The notes: generated by a model from the letters alone, not told the origin. A stretch of DNA of 64,000 nucleotides from Belnapia arida (GCF_016773205.1 NZ_JAETWB010000002.1:432798-496797), one strand, 5' to 3'; positions 26,725 through 35,825 are shown, counted from the stretch's first letter. Numbers and translations: made by a program.

Positions 26725-27481
26725 GAGAAGTGGGCGCGAGAAGGTCTTAGTCCTGGTGAAGGCCCTCCCTCATGTCGGCCAGCGCCACGGAGAGACAGTC
26801 TGCTGCGCTGGCGTCACTATGGACGGCCAGTGGCGGCGGCAATACCCCATTCATTTCCGCCGTCTACGGGACAACCAGTTTAGCCGTTGGCAGTGGATTG
26901 AGTACGACTGGATCGCTCCTGGCCCTGAGGACCAGAGACGTGAGAGTCGTCGGGTTCAAGAAGAGACAATTGAGGTCGGCGAGGTAATGCCCGAGCGTGA
27001 GAGGGCACAGTTCCTTGAACCGATAATAACCGGCTCAACCAAAGAAGCTGCGGCCAAAGGCATGAGCCTCACTCTTGTCCGGCCGATTTCGGTCCGATTT
27101 CGATGGAAGGCAAAGACAGAGAAGCAGATCGCCGAGGAACGGGCAGCCTACGAAGATGCCGCCCGCCAGAAATCCTTCCTCGATCCGGACCTGACGGCGC
27201 TGAATCCCTGCCCCTATGCTTTCCACTTCGACTGGACCGACGCTGAAGGAAAGACACACAAGGCAACCTGTGACGACTGGGAGACCGCAGCGACGTACTA
27301 TCGACGCGAGAGGACGATGGGGGCCAAGGCCGCACTGGCCGACTTGGAGAAGACCTTTGGGGCGGAATACCCCGCCCGTGGGATGGCCTTCGCTATGGGC
27401 ACGCACTCGCGCCGTGCCGAGCAATGGCTCCTGGTCGGGGTGTTGCGACTGGACCGGGTAAGCCAGTTGTCGCTGTTCTGA
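26672..27481 (+). CDS. Uncharacterised partner of DUF488 (269 aa)
   Basis: I recognise no named domain. The protein is soluble and charged, with blocks KVLVLVKALPHVGQRHGETVCCAGVT, WRRQYPIHFRRLRDNQFSRWQWIEYDW, a middle helix EKQIAEERAAYEDAARQKSFLDPDLTALNPCPYAFHFDW (with CPYAFHFDW before a T-C-D-DWE segment), and a C-terminus TYYRRERTMGAKAALADLEKTF...FAMGTHSRRAEQWLLVGVLRLD. The first ATG lies inside the DUF488 gene; a start nearer 26720 is possible but no ATG exists there. Tight overlap with DUF488 suggests the two act together. Position in an island next to mobile and defence genes suggests, without proof, a nucleic-acid or defence role. Confidence 0.7.
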   Translation: MHPKSPSLTKSQPSNSLERSGREKVLVLVKALPHVGQRHGETVCCAGVTMDGQWRRQYPIHFRRLRDNQFSRWQWIEYDWIAPGPEDQRRESRRVQEETIEVGEVMPERERAQFLEPIITGSTKEAAAKGMSLTLVRPISVRFRWKAKTEKQIAEERAAYEDAARQKSFLDPDLTALNPCPYAFHFDWTDAEGKTHKATCDDWETAATYYRRERTMGAKAALADLEKTFGAEYPARGMAFAMGTHSRRAEQWLLVGVLRLDRVSQLSLF

Positions 27482-27954
27482 CGCCGCCCCAAGCACAATG
27501 AGTGGCGCGGCCGTTCAGGCGACAATCTCGTGGTCCCACACCTGACCTTGGATCAGGCGGCCTTGGCGAATTGCGATCACGAAAATTTCGCGATAGAGTG
27601 AATGGATTCACTTTGACCCGACTCGGTCTGATCAGGCCAATTCGCCACATGCCTTTCAATCGCGCCCTGCTGACGGCAGCTTCTGCCCGGACCTTCGTCC
27701 GGACGCTGCGCGCGTACATAGGCTGATCTCCTGAGATTTGGCCGCGGGTCGCCCTCATAGGCGACTCGCAGTTCAACAGGCGCCCGAGGCGCCTGCTCGG
27801 AGATCGCCCCCTTGCAATCCCAAGAAAGAAACCCGTGGCTCGCCACGGTTGCTGACACGCGCCTCCAGCGTCTGGCGCGTCGCCCGCTCGCGCGCCGCTG
27901 CCTGTACTTGGCACGATCCGCTTCGTTGGAACCGCAGAAGGGGAGTGTTCCCTA
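27482..27954. other. 473-base noncoding leader packed with inverted repeats
   Basis: No supported gene. From left to right: arms TGGCGAATTG (27564-27573) and CAATTCGCCA (27638-27647); between them AGTGAAT-GG-ATTCACT (27597-27612); ATCTC-CT-GAGAT (27726-27737); GTCGCC-N6-GGCGAC (27748-27765); CAGGCGCC-CGA-GGCGCCTG (27777-27795); and CCGTGGC-TC-GCCACGG (27833-27848). The hairpins differ in sequence, so this is not a CRISPR. Its position just before the recombinase operon suits a recombination site, element end or structured leader RNA. Confidence 0.65.
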
Positions 27955-29265
27955 ATGCGGGAGGCAGTGCACAACCCACTTCAGATCCGCTGGGCAAAGT
28001 TCTCGACCGGCGAACGCATGCCCTTCCTCGTCACCAGAGTCGACGGGCTTCCGCTAGAGGCGGTCATCGATTGGATCATCGCTCAGCGACGCACCTACAA
28101 GCAGGCACGGACCCTCGAAGCTGATCTTGAGAACCTGCAGTACCTGTACCTTTGGGCTGATGCGGAGAACATCGACCTCTCAGCGCGGGTGGTGAGCGGC
28201 CGCTTCTTCACCGACGAAGAACTTCGGAGCCTCCTGCGGTTCAGCGGCTGGCGCCTTTGGCGCGCGTTGGAGGAGATTGCTGAGAACCGGTTCTTGACCG
28301 GACGGTGTCCCCTCCCATCCAGGCCTACCAGGGTCGACGTGCTGCGGCGTCCTCCGGATTACGTTGGCCTCTCGGTGAAGCGGAACCGGTTACAGACTAT
28401 TCACGCCTTCCTAGAGTTCAACAGCGGCGGGTACGAAAAGAGGATGGCGGTCCACGCCGGCCACGACACACGAGCTGCGTATGCCTCGCAACGTTTGTCC
28501 TGCCTGAAGAGGATCGCATCCGAATACAAGGAGATCCCTGTTGGCACAGACGTGCCTCGGAAGGGAATCTCCGAGGCACACCAACTCCAGCTGCGTGCAG
28601 TCATCGAGCCGGACCACCCGGATAATCCCTGGGAGCCTGCGGTCAGGGTCAGGAACCGGCTGATCGTGTTGATGCTCCTCGACCTTGGAATCCGAAGGGG
28701 CGAACTCCTGGTAATCAGGACCCAGGATCTGACTTTCACAGCAAGCCGGTGCGCTGTTGCCGTCCATCGCCGGCCCGACGATCCCCTCGACCCACGAACC
28801 ACGCAGCCCGCTACGAAGACCTTCCCAAGGCAGCTAAGCGCGGGAGGGCGTCTCTCTGGCCTCTTGCACGAATACATCACAGAGATTCGGCGAAAGCTGC
28901 CTGGTGCGCGTCGGCACCCCTTCCTCCTCGTCAATAGCCGGGCCGGCGGCCCGCTGTCTGTGTCGAGCGTGAACAAGCTGTTCTCCGCGCTGCGTAAGCG
29001 CGTCACAGGCCTGCCTGCGGAACTGACGCCACATGCGATGCGGCATACTTGGAACGACCGCTTTTCAGAGCAAGCCGAACGGAAGGGACTTGCGCCCGAA
29101 CGAGAGGAGAAGCTCCGGAAGCACCAAATGGGATGGAGTCCGAGGTCGCAGATGGCCGGGCGGTACACCCGACGGTACGTCGAGCGAGAGGGGAACAAGC
29201 TGTCCGTGGAAATGCAGGAAGGGCTGGGTGCGCTTCTATCCGTCCTCACCAAGGAAGAAGAGTGA
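27955..29265 (+). CDS. Tyrosine recombinase 1 of trio (436 aa)
   Basis: Site-specific recombinase with a long N-terminal DNA-binding half (RRTYKQARTLEADLENLQYLYLWADAENIDLSARV is a core-binding helix pair). The catalytic half contains Arg I in LLDLGIRRGELLVI, the HxxR box in LTPHAMRHTWND, and a C-terminal Tyr in GRYTRRYVER, the likely nucleophile. The gene stops 1 base before the next ATG, so it is translationally coupled to recombinase 2. The start at 27955 is an ATG; no strong ribosome site is evident, and it is preceded by a hairpin-rich leader. It corresponds in place and size to TnpA of Tn554-like units, but sequence equivalence cannot be tested here. Confidence 0.88.
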   Translation: MREAVHNPLQIRWAKFSTGERMPFLVTRVDGLPLEAVIDWIIAQRRTYKQARTLEADLENLQYLYLWADAENIDLSARVVSGRFFTDEELRSLLRFSGWRLWRALEEIAENRFLTGRCPLPSRPTRVDVLRRPPDYVGLSVKRNRLQTIHAFLEFNSGGYEKRMAVHAGHDTRAAYASQRLSCLKRIASEYKEIPVGTDVPRKGISEAHQLQLRAVIEPDHPDNPWEPAVRVRNRLIVLMLLDLGIRRGELLVIRTQDLTFTASRCAVAVHRRPDDPLDPRTTQPATKTFPRQLSAGGRLSGLLHEYITEIRRKLPGARRHPFLLVNSRAGGPLSVSSVNKLFSALRKRVTGLPAELTPHAMRHTWNDRFSEQAERKGLAPEREEKLRKHQMGWSPRSQMAGRYTRRYVEREGNKLSVEMQEGLGALLSVLTKEEE

Positions 29266-29266
29266 G

Positions 29267-30781
29267 ATGCTGCATCAACACGCCAACGACCTTCCCATCG
29301 TGCCTGCTCGGGTACGTACGCGTGACGGGTTCGACTTCGACCCTCGCCCTGATTCTTGGCATCTTGAGTCCAGAACAGGCAGCGGAAAAAACTGGAGATT
29401 TGGCGAGTTCGCGGCCTCTGGCGAGCGCTTCATTCGGTCCCTCAAGCTCGGGCTAGTCGCCCTGTTGGAAGAATACTCCTTCGACCACAGCAGGAATCTC
29501 TTCGATCGTTTCCGAGACTTTTACATGTCGAGCTTCTCGGGCCGGCACGCGCGCGGCGGGCTTGTGGACCTTGAGCACCTCCTTCATTTCCGTTCTCGCC
29601 TTAACCAGAACACCCTTTGGAAGCTCGGGACCCTTCGAATTCTCCTGATCCGGCTCCATGAGGCGAACCTCGGCATCTCCACCGATGCCGCCATCGAGTA
29701 CCTGCGGCGATCGCGTATCCCAGGCAATCCGACCGGGGTAGACATCCGTACGCGGGATCCGAAGCGGGGCGCCTTCTCGACCACGGAACTCGAGATGATC
29801 CACGCGTCAATCACACAGGCTTATGTCGACGGGAAGATCGACTTACCAGACTTTGCCCTAGCTGTACTGATGTTGGCGTTCGGCATGCGGCCGGTGCAGG
29901 CGGCCAACCTGAAAGAACGGGATTTTGTTGTCGGCATCGGCAGCAATGGTCAGAAGGTCTACCTGCTGCAGGTGCCCCGCGCCAAGCAGCTAGGCAAGCG
30001 GCATCGCCAGGAGATGAAGACCCGCAGATGCGCACAGAACGTCGGTGCGCTCCTCGAAACACTCCTGGAACATAACGCCCAGTTGCGCCAAGCGCGCGGA
30101 ATCAAGAACGACGACCCGGCACTATTTCTGGGTCGAGCGAAGGGTAAAATCCCAGGATTTGCTTGGCACGAAACGAATTCCAACCTTGGATCTAGGTTGG
30201 AACGCACCCTTCGCCTTGTCTGCCCGAACCTCAAGGCAAACCCGAAGCGTTTTCGGCACACTCTGGCGCAGCGGCTAGCGGACATGGGCGTCTCAAAGCA
30301 CGTTATTGCCGAACTCCTCGACCATTCCTCTACCAGCCACGTTGGGGTCTATACCGAAGCTACACCCTCCGCTGCTGCCCGTCTCAGCCGTAAACTCGCC
30401 ATGGACATGGCGCCCTTGGCCCAAGCCTTCCAGGGAATGCACGTCGCACCGGCACATCAGGTGAGTGCCAGTGTCATTCCCGGCGGCAGGATCCACGACA
30501 GAAGTATGGAGGATAGCCGCGAACCCTTGGGTGGTTGCGGCACCATGGGCTTTTGCGGACTCCACGTACCGGTCGCCTGCTACACCTGCCGCCACTTCCA
30601 GCCCATCTTGGAGGGGCCGCACGAGGCGGAGTTGGAAAAGCTCCTGGCTGAGCGCGAGCATCAGCGCGTCGCCGGCTACGCTGCCAAAATTGTCGAGATT
30701 CTGGACCGCACGATCCTAGCGGTGGCCGAGGTCGTAGCTGCCTGCGAAGCCCTTCGGAGCGGCCGTGGAGGCGCAGGCTGA
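29267..30781 (+). CDS. Tyrosine recombinase 2 of trio, with C-terminal Cys cluster (504 aa)
   Basis: Start ATG 29267 lies 2 bases after the previous stop; open frame upstream is shadow. The N-terminal half binds DNA. The catalytic half has Arg I in LAFGMRPVQAANL, the second box in PKRFRHTLAQRLADMG, His in AELLDHSSTSHVGVYTEAT and the nucleophile Tyr in that last motif. A C-terminal extension holds GGCGTMGFCGL and ACYTCRHF, a likely zinc-binding four-Cys cluster, followed by a helix (EAELEKLLAEREHQRV). Similar Cys clusters occur at the ends of Tn554-type TnpB recombinases. The stop overlaps the next ATG (TGATG), continuing the coupled operon. Confidence 0.88.
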   Translation: MLHQHANDLPIVPARVRTRDGFDFDPRPDSWHLESRTGSGKNWRFGEFAASGERFIRSLKLGLVALLEEYSFDHSRNLFDRFRDFYMSSFSGRHARGGLVDLEHLLHFRSRLNQNTLWKLGTLRILLIRLHEANLGISTDAAIEYLRRSRIPGNPTGVDIRTRDPKRGAFSTTELEMIHASITQAYVDGKIDLPDFALAVLMLAFGMRPVQAANLKERDFVVGIGSNGQKVYLLQVPRAKQLGKRHRQEMKTRRCAQNVGALLETLLEHNAQLRQARGIKNDDPALFLGRAKGKIPGFAWHETNSNLGSRLERTLRLVCPNLKANPKRFRHTLAQRLADMGVSKHVIAELLDHSSTSHVGVYTEATPSAAARLSRKLAMDMAPLAQAFQGMHVAPAHQVSASVIPGGRIHDRSMEDSREPLGGCGTMGFCGLHVPVACYTCRHFQPILEGPHEAELEKLLAEREHQRVAGYAAKIVEILDRTILAVAEVVAACEALRSGRGGAG

Positions 30782-32949
30782 TGAACATCATCGTCCCATT
30801 TCGCCCGCTTGCAAGCCTTCGCGCCGAGGATCAGGTGACGGCTTTCATCGACCTTGCGCGAACACGGCTCAATGATGTCCTGATCGCCGATACGGCATAC
30901 AGCGCGGTCTCTTGGGATGTAACCAGAGCGTTCACCACCAAAGGAGACAAGTGCGAACGGTGGCTGCACTTCGTGCCGAAGGAAACGAGAAACCTAAAGG
31001 CTCGCTCCAGCGGCAACGCGCTGAAAGCCCCCTTCATCGAGTTCGCTAAGGCCTATGTCCGCTACCGCCACTCCGCCGCAGCAGTGAGCTACGGACAGAC
31101 GTTCCTGCGTCTCCACGCACTCCGTCTCGTTGAGGCCGCCTTCCGCTCCGTTGAGCGGGCTCCTGAGATCTGGAACCTGGACGCACATGTACTCAACCGT
31201 GCATTGGATCTTGTGGCCGGCTCTGGCAGCCACATGCCTTACAAACTAGGCAACCAACTCGAGATCCTCCTCCAGTTCTGCGCAGAGACGAACCTGCTCG
31301 CATCCAGTTTCCGGTGGCGCTGCCAGCTTGCGAAGCCGAGGGAGATCGAGAGCCGGCTAGGCAAGGAGTTCGCTGACCGCCGCGCCAAGCGCCTACCAAG
31401 TCGAGCAGCATTCGACGGGCTTGCCCACGTCTTTCGTAATCCGCAGACAGCAGCCGACCGGCTGTACTCGGCGATTACTGCAATCTGTTGCGGCATTCCG
31501 ATCCGCGCCCACGAGGTCCTCCAACTCTCCGTAGACTGCGAGGTGGAGGCGGAGCCGTTCCGGAGAGGTGAGGAGGGGCAAGCTGAGGGCGGGGCGCCCG
31601 AGAACTCGCGGCCGGCCTACGGCATCCGAGTTTGGCCGGGCAAGGGAAACGTGCCCCATGTAAAATGGGTCCCGGACGCGTTCGCTGACGTCGTGCGGGA
31701 GGCCGTGCAGCGCCTTCGCGTCGAATGTACCGCTGCAAGGGAGGTGGCGGCTTGGTACGAACGTAATCCAAAAAGTTTGTGGCTACCTCGACACCTCGAA
31801 CATCTCCGAAGCTGCGAGTGGATCCTGGTTCCGGAAGTCCAGGCCATTCTCGGGCTGCCCTGGGTTGGCTCTGCTCAGGCCTGGGTAGACGGCAACGCGA
31901 TCGCTAAACGCCGAGGAGATCGCCTCGGCGCAAATGGGCAGCCCCTTGTGGAAGTGCGTTTCTCCGAGGTCGAACGGAAGGTGCTCTCTCTACTGCCAAA
32001 GGACTTCCCCTATCTCAACGGAATGCGACACCTGCCTTACTCAAATGCCCTGGCCGTCGTGAAGCTGCATGGCCTCAATAACTATAAGACCTCGTCACTC
32101 TGCTTGATCGAGCCTGTCGGATATCATCAGTTCTATGGCTGGCTTCGCGGCAAAATTGATTATCCGTCGGTGTTCGAGCGCTACGGTTTGACTGAGGAGG
32201 ACGGAAGCCCCATCCAAATCACCACGCACGCATTCCGGCACTGGCTCAACACCATCGCGCACATGCGGGGGGTAGGGGAGCTGGACATCGCTAAGTGGAG
32301 CGGGCGGCACCCCGACCAGAACCACTTCTATGACCACGAGACGGCCAGCGAGATCCTGGAGGCAATTGATCGCGTGGTGGAGGACGACGAGGGCGGGCAT
32401 GGCCCAGTATTCGAAGCCGCGAGGGCCGCGGTTTCGGACCGGAAGCAGCCAATCCCTCTGAACGAGATCAAGCGCACTCTCCTCGGTAGCAGCCATATCA
32501 CAGAAGTCGGTATCTGCGTCCACGACTACTCCCTTCTCCCCTGCCAGAACCACGGGAACTGCCTGGGATGTGCGGAGAACGTGTTCGTCAAGGGCGACCC
32601 AAAGCATCGCGCCAAAATCGAGCGACAACTCACTATCGCGCTTGAGCAACTAGTCCAGGCTGAGACCGCCGTAAGCGAAGCGATTTTTGGCGCTGATAGA
32701 TGGGTACAAGCCCACCTCCGGCGCATGGAGCAGATGCGCCGGATCCTGGCTGTCCACGACGATCCCGCGGTTCGGGACGGTGACGTGGTTGGCCTTCATA
32801 CCCCGAGCCAGGACTCCGAGATCCAGATGGCGCTGCGCGACCGGCCCGCGCCATGCGAGGCGGACAATGGAAAGCAACCTGGTTCTACGCACGACGGTGC
32901 ACAGCCCGGCGACTCGCTGGCCGATGAAGTGGCGGAGATGTTCGAATGA
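30781..32949 (+). CDS. Tyrosine recombinase 3 of trio, with C-terminal Cys cluster (722 aa)
   Basis: The longest of the three recombinases. It starts at the ATG that overlaps the previous stop. Catalytic blocks: Arg I in CCGIPIRAHEVLQL, HxxR in TTHAFRHWLNTIAH, then WSGRHPDQNHFYDHE with the probable Tyr nucleophile. A C-terminal domain contains GICVHDYSLLPCQNHGNCLGC, a four-Cys cluster, followed by a long helical segment (ERQLTIALEQLVQAETAVSEAI). The sequence is unlike recombinases 1 and 2 outside the catalytic residues, so the trio is not a recent duplication. It overlaps the next ORF by 4 bases. Confidence 0.87.
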   Translation: MNIIVPFRPLASLRAEDQVTAFIDLARTRLNDVLIADTAYSAVSWDVTRAFTTKGDKCERWLHFVPKETRNLKARSSGNALKAPFIEFAKAYVRYRHSAAAVSYGQTFLRLHALRLVEAAFRSVERAPEIWNLDAHVLNRALDLVAGSGSHMPYKLGNQLEILLQFCAETNLLASSFRWRCQLAKPREIESRLGKEFADRRAKRLPSRAAFDGLAHVFRNPQTAADRLYSAITAICCGIPIRAHEVLQLSVDCEVEAEPFRRGEEGQAEGGAPENSRPAYGIRVWPGKGNVPHVKWVPDAFADVVREAVQRLRVECTAAREVAAWYERNPKSLWLPRHLEHLRSCEWILVPEVQAILGLPWVGSAQAWVDGNAIAKRRGDRLGANGQPLVEVRFSEVERKVLSLLPKDFPYLNGMRHLPYSNALAVVKLHGLNNYKTSSLCLIEPVGYHQFYGWLRGKIDYPSVFERYGLTEEDGSPIQITTHAFRHWLNTIAHMRGVGELDIAKWSGRHPDQNHFYDHETASEILEAIDRVVEDDEGGHGPVFEAARAAVSDRKQPIPLNEIKRTLLGSSHITEVGICVHDYSLLPCQNHGNCLGCAENVFVKGDPKHRAKIERQLTIALEQLVQAETAVSEAIFGADRWVQAHLRRMEQMRRILAVHDDPAVRDGDVVGLHTPSQDSEIQMALRDRPAPCEADNGKQPGSTHDGAQPGDSLADEVAEMFE

Positions 32950-33404
32950 GGCGGGGCAGGCCATCCAAGCCGAATCTAACCAGAGAGGACATCGATGCGG
33001 TCGCCGGTATCCTGGAAGGATGGCAGGGAAAACTCACCTGGGAAGCTCTGGTGGCACGCATCGGCGTGGTTCTGGGCCGGACCTACACCCGCCAGGGACT
33101 CGAGCGCCACGAGCAGTTGAAGCGGGCGTTCCAGTTCCGGAAGACGCGTCTTCGGGCAGCCGCAGATGCAGGATCGCGCCAGCTTCAGCGCAATCAATCG
33201 CTGGATCTGACACCTGAACTCGCGGCTGAGCGGCAGCGCAGGCAGGCCCTAGAAGAACGCCTCGAAGTCCTAGAGAGAACTATCAATGCCTACGACGAGC
33301 GGTTTGCGACCTGGCTGTACAACGCTCGGCTGGCGGGCCTCACCATTGAGCGACTGAACACGTCCCTTCCTCCGGTCGCGCGGCGCAGGAGCGACAGTCG
33401 GTGA
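32946..33404 (+). CDS. Small helical protein following recombinase trio (152 aa)
   Basis: It begins with a basic AT-hook-like MRRGRPSKPN, then a helix-turn-helix-like KLTWEALVARIGVVLGRTYTRQGLERHEQLKRAF, and a long heptad-rich helix (ELAAERQRRQALEERLEVLERTINAYDERF). No known domain is certain. Position and build resemble TnpC of Tn554 (a small DNA-binding helper), and it may direct the recombinases to their site. It overlaps recombinase 3 by 4 bases (ATGA), so it belongs to the same transcript. Confidence 0.75.
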   Translation: MRRGRPSKPNLTREDIDAVAGILEGWQGKLTWEALVARIGVVLGRTYTRQGLERHEQLKRAFQFRKTRLRAAADAGSRQLQRNQSLDLTPELAAERQRRQALEERLEVLERTINAYDERFATWLYNARLAGLTIERLNTSLPPVARRRSDSR

Positions 33405-33537
33405 TGAATGATGCGTTCCACCGGATCGGTCGAGCGGGCGATGTCTTGTCCCCCTGTCCTAGCTCCACCGCCACCGGGCCACAGCCAGAAGGGCCCATTA
33501 AAGGATCGCCAGCAAGCAGCTGTGAGGAGACTAGACT

Positions 33538-33948
33538 ATGACGGAAAGCTCCAAGCAGAAGTCGTTCTTAGAGGTTTCCGAGGGTCACTTCGCCAAGCTC
33601 GTGGAGTACGTCGCCCGCCTGCGAGCGGCGGGATTGCGCCTTCCGGGTCGTCACGGACGAGTCAACAAGACGGCGGTTGCCCGTGCGTGCGGCTTCGCGC
33701 GCGAGACCTTCCAGCAGAACCACCGGTTTGCTGCCACTTTGGACGCCGCCGTCGAGGAGCTGGGAATTGAACTCCCTGAAGCGGCAGAGCCGGAGTCCCG
33801 GAACTCCGAAGACAAAGCCAAAATCATGCGCTTGGAGCAGCAATTAGCGACATCGAGGAGCGAAATCCACGAACTCCGCCGACGTTTGAGGCGCTTCGAA
33901 AGCATCGCCGACCACATGGCAGGCTCTGGTCGAAGGGTGCTTCCGTGA
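33538..33948 (+). CDS. Small HTH/coiled-coil protein (136 aa)
   Basis: The start ATG follows a GAGGAG ribosome site. The N-terminal half has a helix-turn-helix-like stretch GRVNKTAVARACGFARETFQQNHRFAATLDAAVEELGI. The C-terminal half is a coiled coil (DKAKIMRLEQQLATSRSEIHELRRRLRRFESIADHM). In design (HTH then coiled coil) it matches the preceding 152-aa protein but without clear sequence identity, so the operon carries two different small DNA-binding candidates. It overlaps the helicase gene by 4 bases (GTGA). The function is unknown. Confidence 0.75.
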   Translation: MTESSKQKSFLEVSEGHFAKLVEYVARLRAAGLRLPGRHGRVNKTAVARACGFARETFQQNHRFAATLDAAVEELGIELPEAAEPESRNSEDKAKIMRLEQQLATSRSEIHELRRRLRRFESIADHMAGSGRRVLP

Positions 33949-35825
33949 ATCATTGGGTTCACCCCCGCCCACACCCGCGAGGTCGGCACATCGTACGCTT
34001 TTTGGCCAGCCGGCCGGAGTTCGCCGGGGTTGGACCGGCCACAGCGCAGCGCCTTTGGGACACCTGGGGTGACGACCTGTACCGGATCCTCGGAGACGGT
34101 GATTTGGAGCGACTCTCGGCATCCCTACCGAGACCTCAAGCCGAGATCATCATCGATGCTTGGCGGAACCAGCAGACCCTGACGGACGCGGTCGTGTTCT
34201 TCGACGAGATCGGATTGGACAATCGACTGGCGCGAAAGGCCGTGGAGTTCTGGGGAGATGAAGCCGTGGCGAAGCTGAGGGAGAACCCCTATCGGCTGCT
34301 CACGATTTGCCCTTGGTCGCAAGTTGACCGGTGTGCGCGTCTTCTCGGCGTCATGGCCGATGATGAGCGGCGACTAATCGGAGCGGTCGAGACTTCGCTT
34401 TATGAGAGGCTCGACCAAAAGCACACCGTCACCCTTGAGAAGCCAGTGCTGCTGCGCGTCGGAAATCTTCTTGGGACAACGCGAGAGGTTGCGGGGCATG
34501 CCCTGACCCTCGCAGTCCGAGATGGTGCGGCCGTCCCAGGAGGGGAAGGCTTCCAACCCGCTGGCGCGGCTTATGCCGAACGCTTTATCGAAAGGCGCAT
34601 CGCGGGCCTATTGGCCACGAGTGAGCGGCAGCAGGATCTATTTGTCGGCAAAGCAGCATCTACCGAGGTCGACGAGGCGGTGCAGGAGTACGACGCCAGT
34701 GCGGCGCATCGCCTCACTGACGAGCAGCAAGCGGCGGTCCGAATGGTGATGTCCAGTCGGGTGTCAATCCTGACCGGGGGAGCCGGGGTTGGCAAAACCA
34801 CGTGCCTGCGCGCCATTAATATTATTGCCCGGCGGTTCGGACTCAATGTCATCCAACTCGCCCTCGCTGGAAGAGCTGCTAAGCGCATGGCAGATGCTAC
34901 CGGGCAGAGCGCGCAGACCATCGCATCCTGGCTCCGGGAGGCTGCCACTGGGCGACAACCAACCGGGCCCCGTTCGCTAATTATCTTGGATGAAGCCAGC
35001 ATGCTGGATCTTCCAACGATGTACAGGCTGCTGTGGCGCCTGCATGAGGAAGCAAGGCTCCTCCTGGTCGGCGACGTCGGTCAGCTCCCCCCGATCGGGT
35101 ATGGCTTGGTTCTTCATTGCCTTGTTGAGAGCGACACGATCCCGAGGATCGAGCTCACACGCATCCTCAGAGCGTCTGAAACAACCGGAATTCCCATGGT
35201 ATCGCGGGCAATCCGGGACGGCGTTTTGCCACCTTTGCTGCCGTATGAACCTGGCCAGGAGGGATGCAGTTTCGTTCCGTGCCGACCAGATCGTGTCGTC
35301 GAGGCCATTGAGCGGATCCGGGGTGATCTGGATGGTCAGGATGTTCAGATCATCTCCGCTGCATATGGAGGACCGGCTGGGATCGACGCTGTAAATACCC
35401 ATTTCCACCGCTTCAACGCGCACGGAAAGCCTCGCTTCCGCCGCTTCACCGTTGGCGACCCGGTGATCTGGCTTAAGAACGACTACGCCCGCGGCCTCTG
35501 GAACGGCAGTATGGGCATGGTGATCGGGATCGATGGCGGTCACCTCCAGGTCAGGCTGGATGGTCAAGAGTTTGACCTGGACGCAGACGACCTCGACGAT
35601 CTCGATCTCGCCTACGCGATCAGTTGTCACAAGGCACAGGGATCGCAGTGGGGAACGGTGATCGTGCCGCTCGTTCAGTCGTACTTGATGGATCGAGTAT
35701 TGCTCTACACCGCCCTGACGCGGGCGCAGAGGCGTCTGATTCTCGTCGGCGATTTTGGGCTTCTCGAAAGGGTCGTGTCCCGCCCTCCAGCCTCGATCGC
35801 TCGCAGCGTGGGGCTCGCCGTGTAA
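33945..35825 (+). CDS. RecD2-like SF1B DNA helicase (626 aa)
   Basis: ATP-dependent 5'-3' DNA helicase of the RecD2/TraA-like SF1B group. It starts at a GTG overlapping the previous stop. An N-terminal helix-hairpin-helix (FAGVGPATAQRLWDTWGDDLYRIL) and a second one (LARKAVEFWGDEAVAKLRENPYRLL) precede Walker A LTGGAGVGKTTCLRA (about residue 277), motif II LIILDEASMLD (about 344), motif III VGDVGQLPPIG, the SH3-like FTVGDPVIWLKNDYARGLWNGSMGMV, AISCHKAQGSQWGTVIVPL (motif V) and YTALTRAQRRLILVGD (motif VI). No nuclease domain. It is shorter than RecD2 (about 730 aa). Being the last gene of the recombinase operon suggests a role in mobility, or in guarding the element. Confidence 0.9.
   Translation: MNHWVHPRPHPRGRHIVRFLASRPEFAGVGPATAQRLWDTWGDDLYRILGDGDLERLSASLPRPQAEIIIDAWRNQQTLTDAVVFFDEIGLDNRLARKAVEFWGDEAVAKLRENPYRLLTICPWSQVDRCARLLGVMADDERRLIGAVETSLYERLDQKHTVTLEKPVLLRVGNLLGTTREVAGHALTLAVRDGAAVPGGEGFQPAGAAYAERFIERRIAGLLATSERQQDLFVGKAASTEVDEAVQEYDASAAHRLTDEQQAAVRMVMSSRVSILTGGAGVGKTTCLRAINIIARRFGLNVIQLALAGRAAKRMADATGQSAQTIASWLREAATGRQPTGPRSLIILDEASMLDLPTMYRLLWRLHEEARLLLVGDVGQLPPIGYGLVLHCLVESDTIPRIELTRILRASETTGIPMVSRAIRDGVLPPLLPYEPGQEGCSFVPCRPDRVVEAIERIRGDLDGQDVQIISAAYGGPAGIDAVNTHFHRFNAHGKPRFRRFTVGDPVIWLKNDYARGLWNGSMGMVIGIDGGHLQVRLDGQEFDLDADDLDDLDLAYAISCHKAQGSQWGTVIVPLVQSYLMDRVLLYTALTRAQRRLILVGDFGLLERVVSRPPASIARSVGLAV

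Noticed and set aside
27564..27848. CRISPR-like array
   Set aside because: The inverted repeats differ from each other and have no regular spacing or repeated unit.
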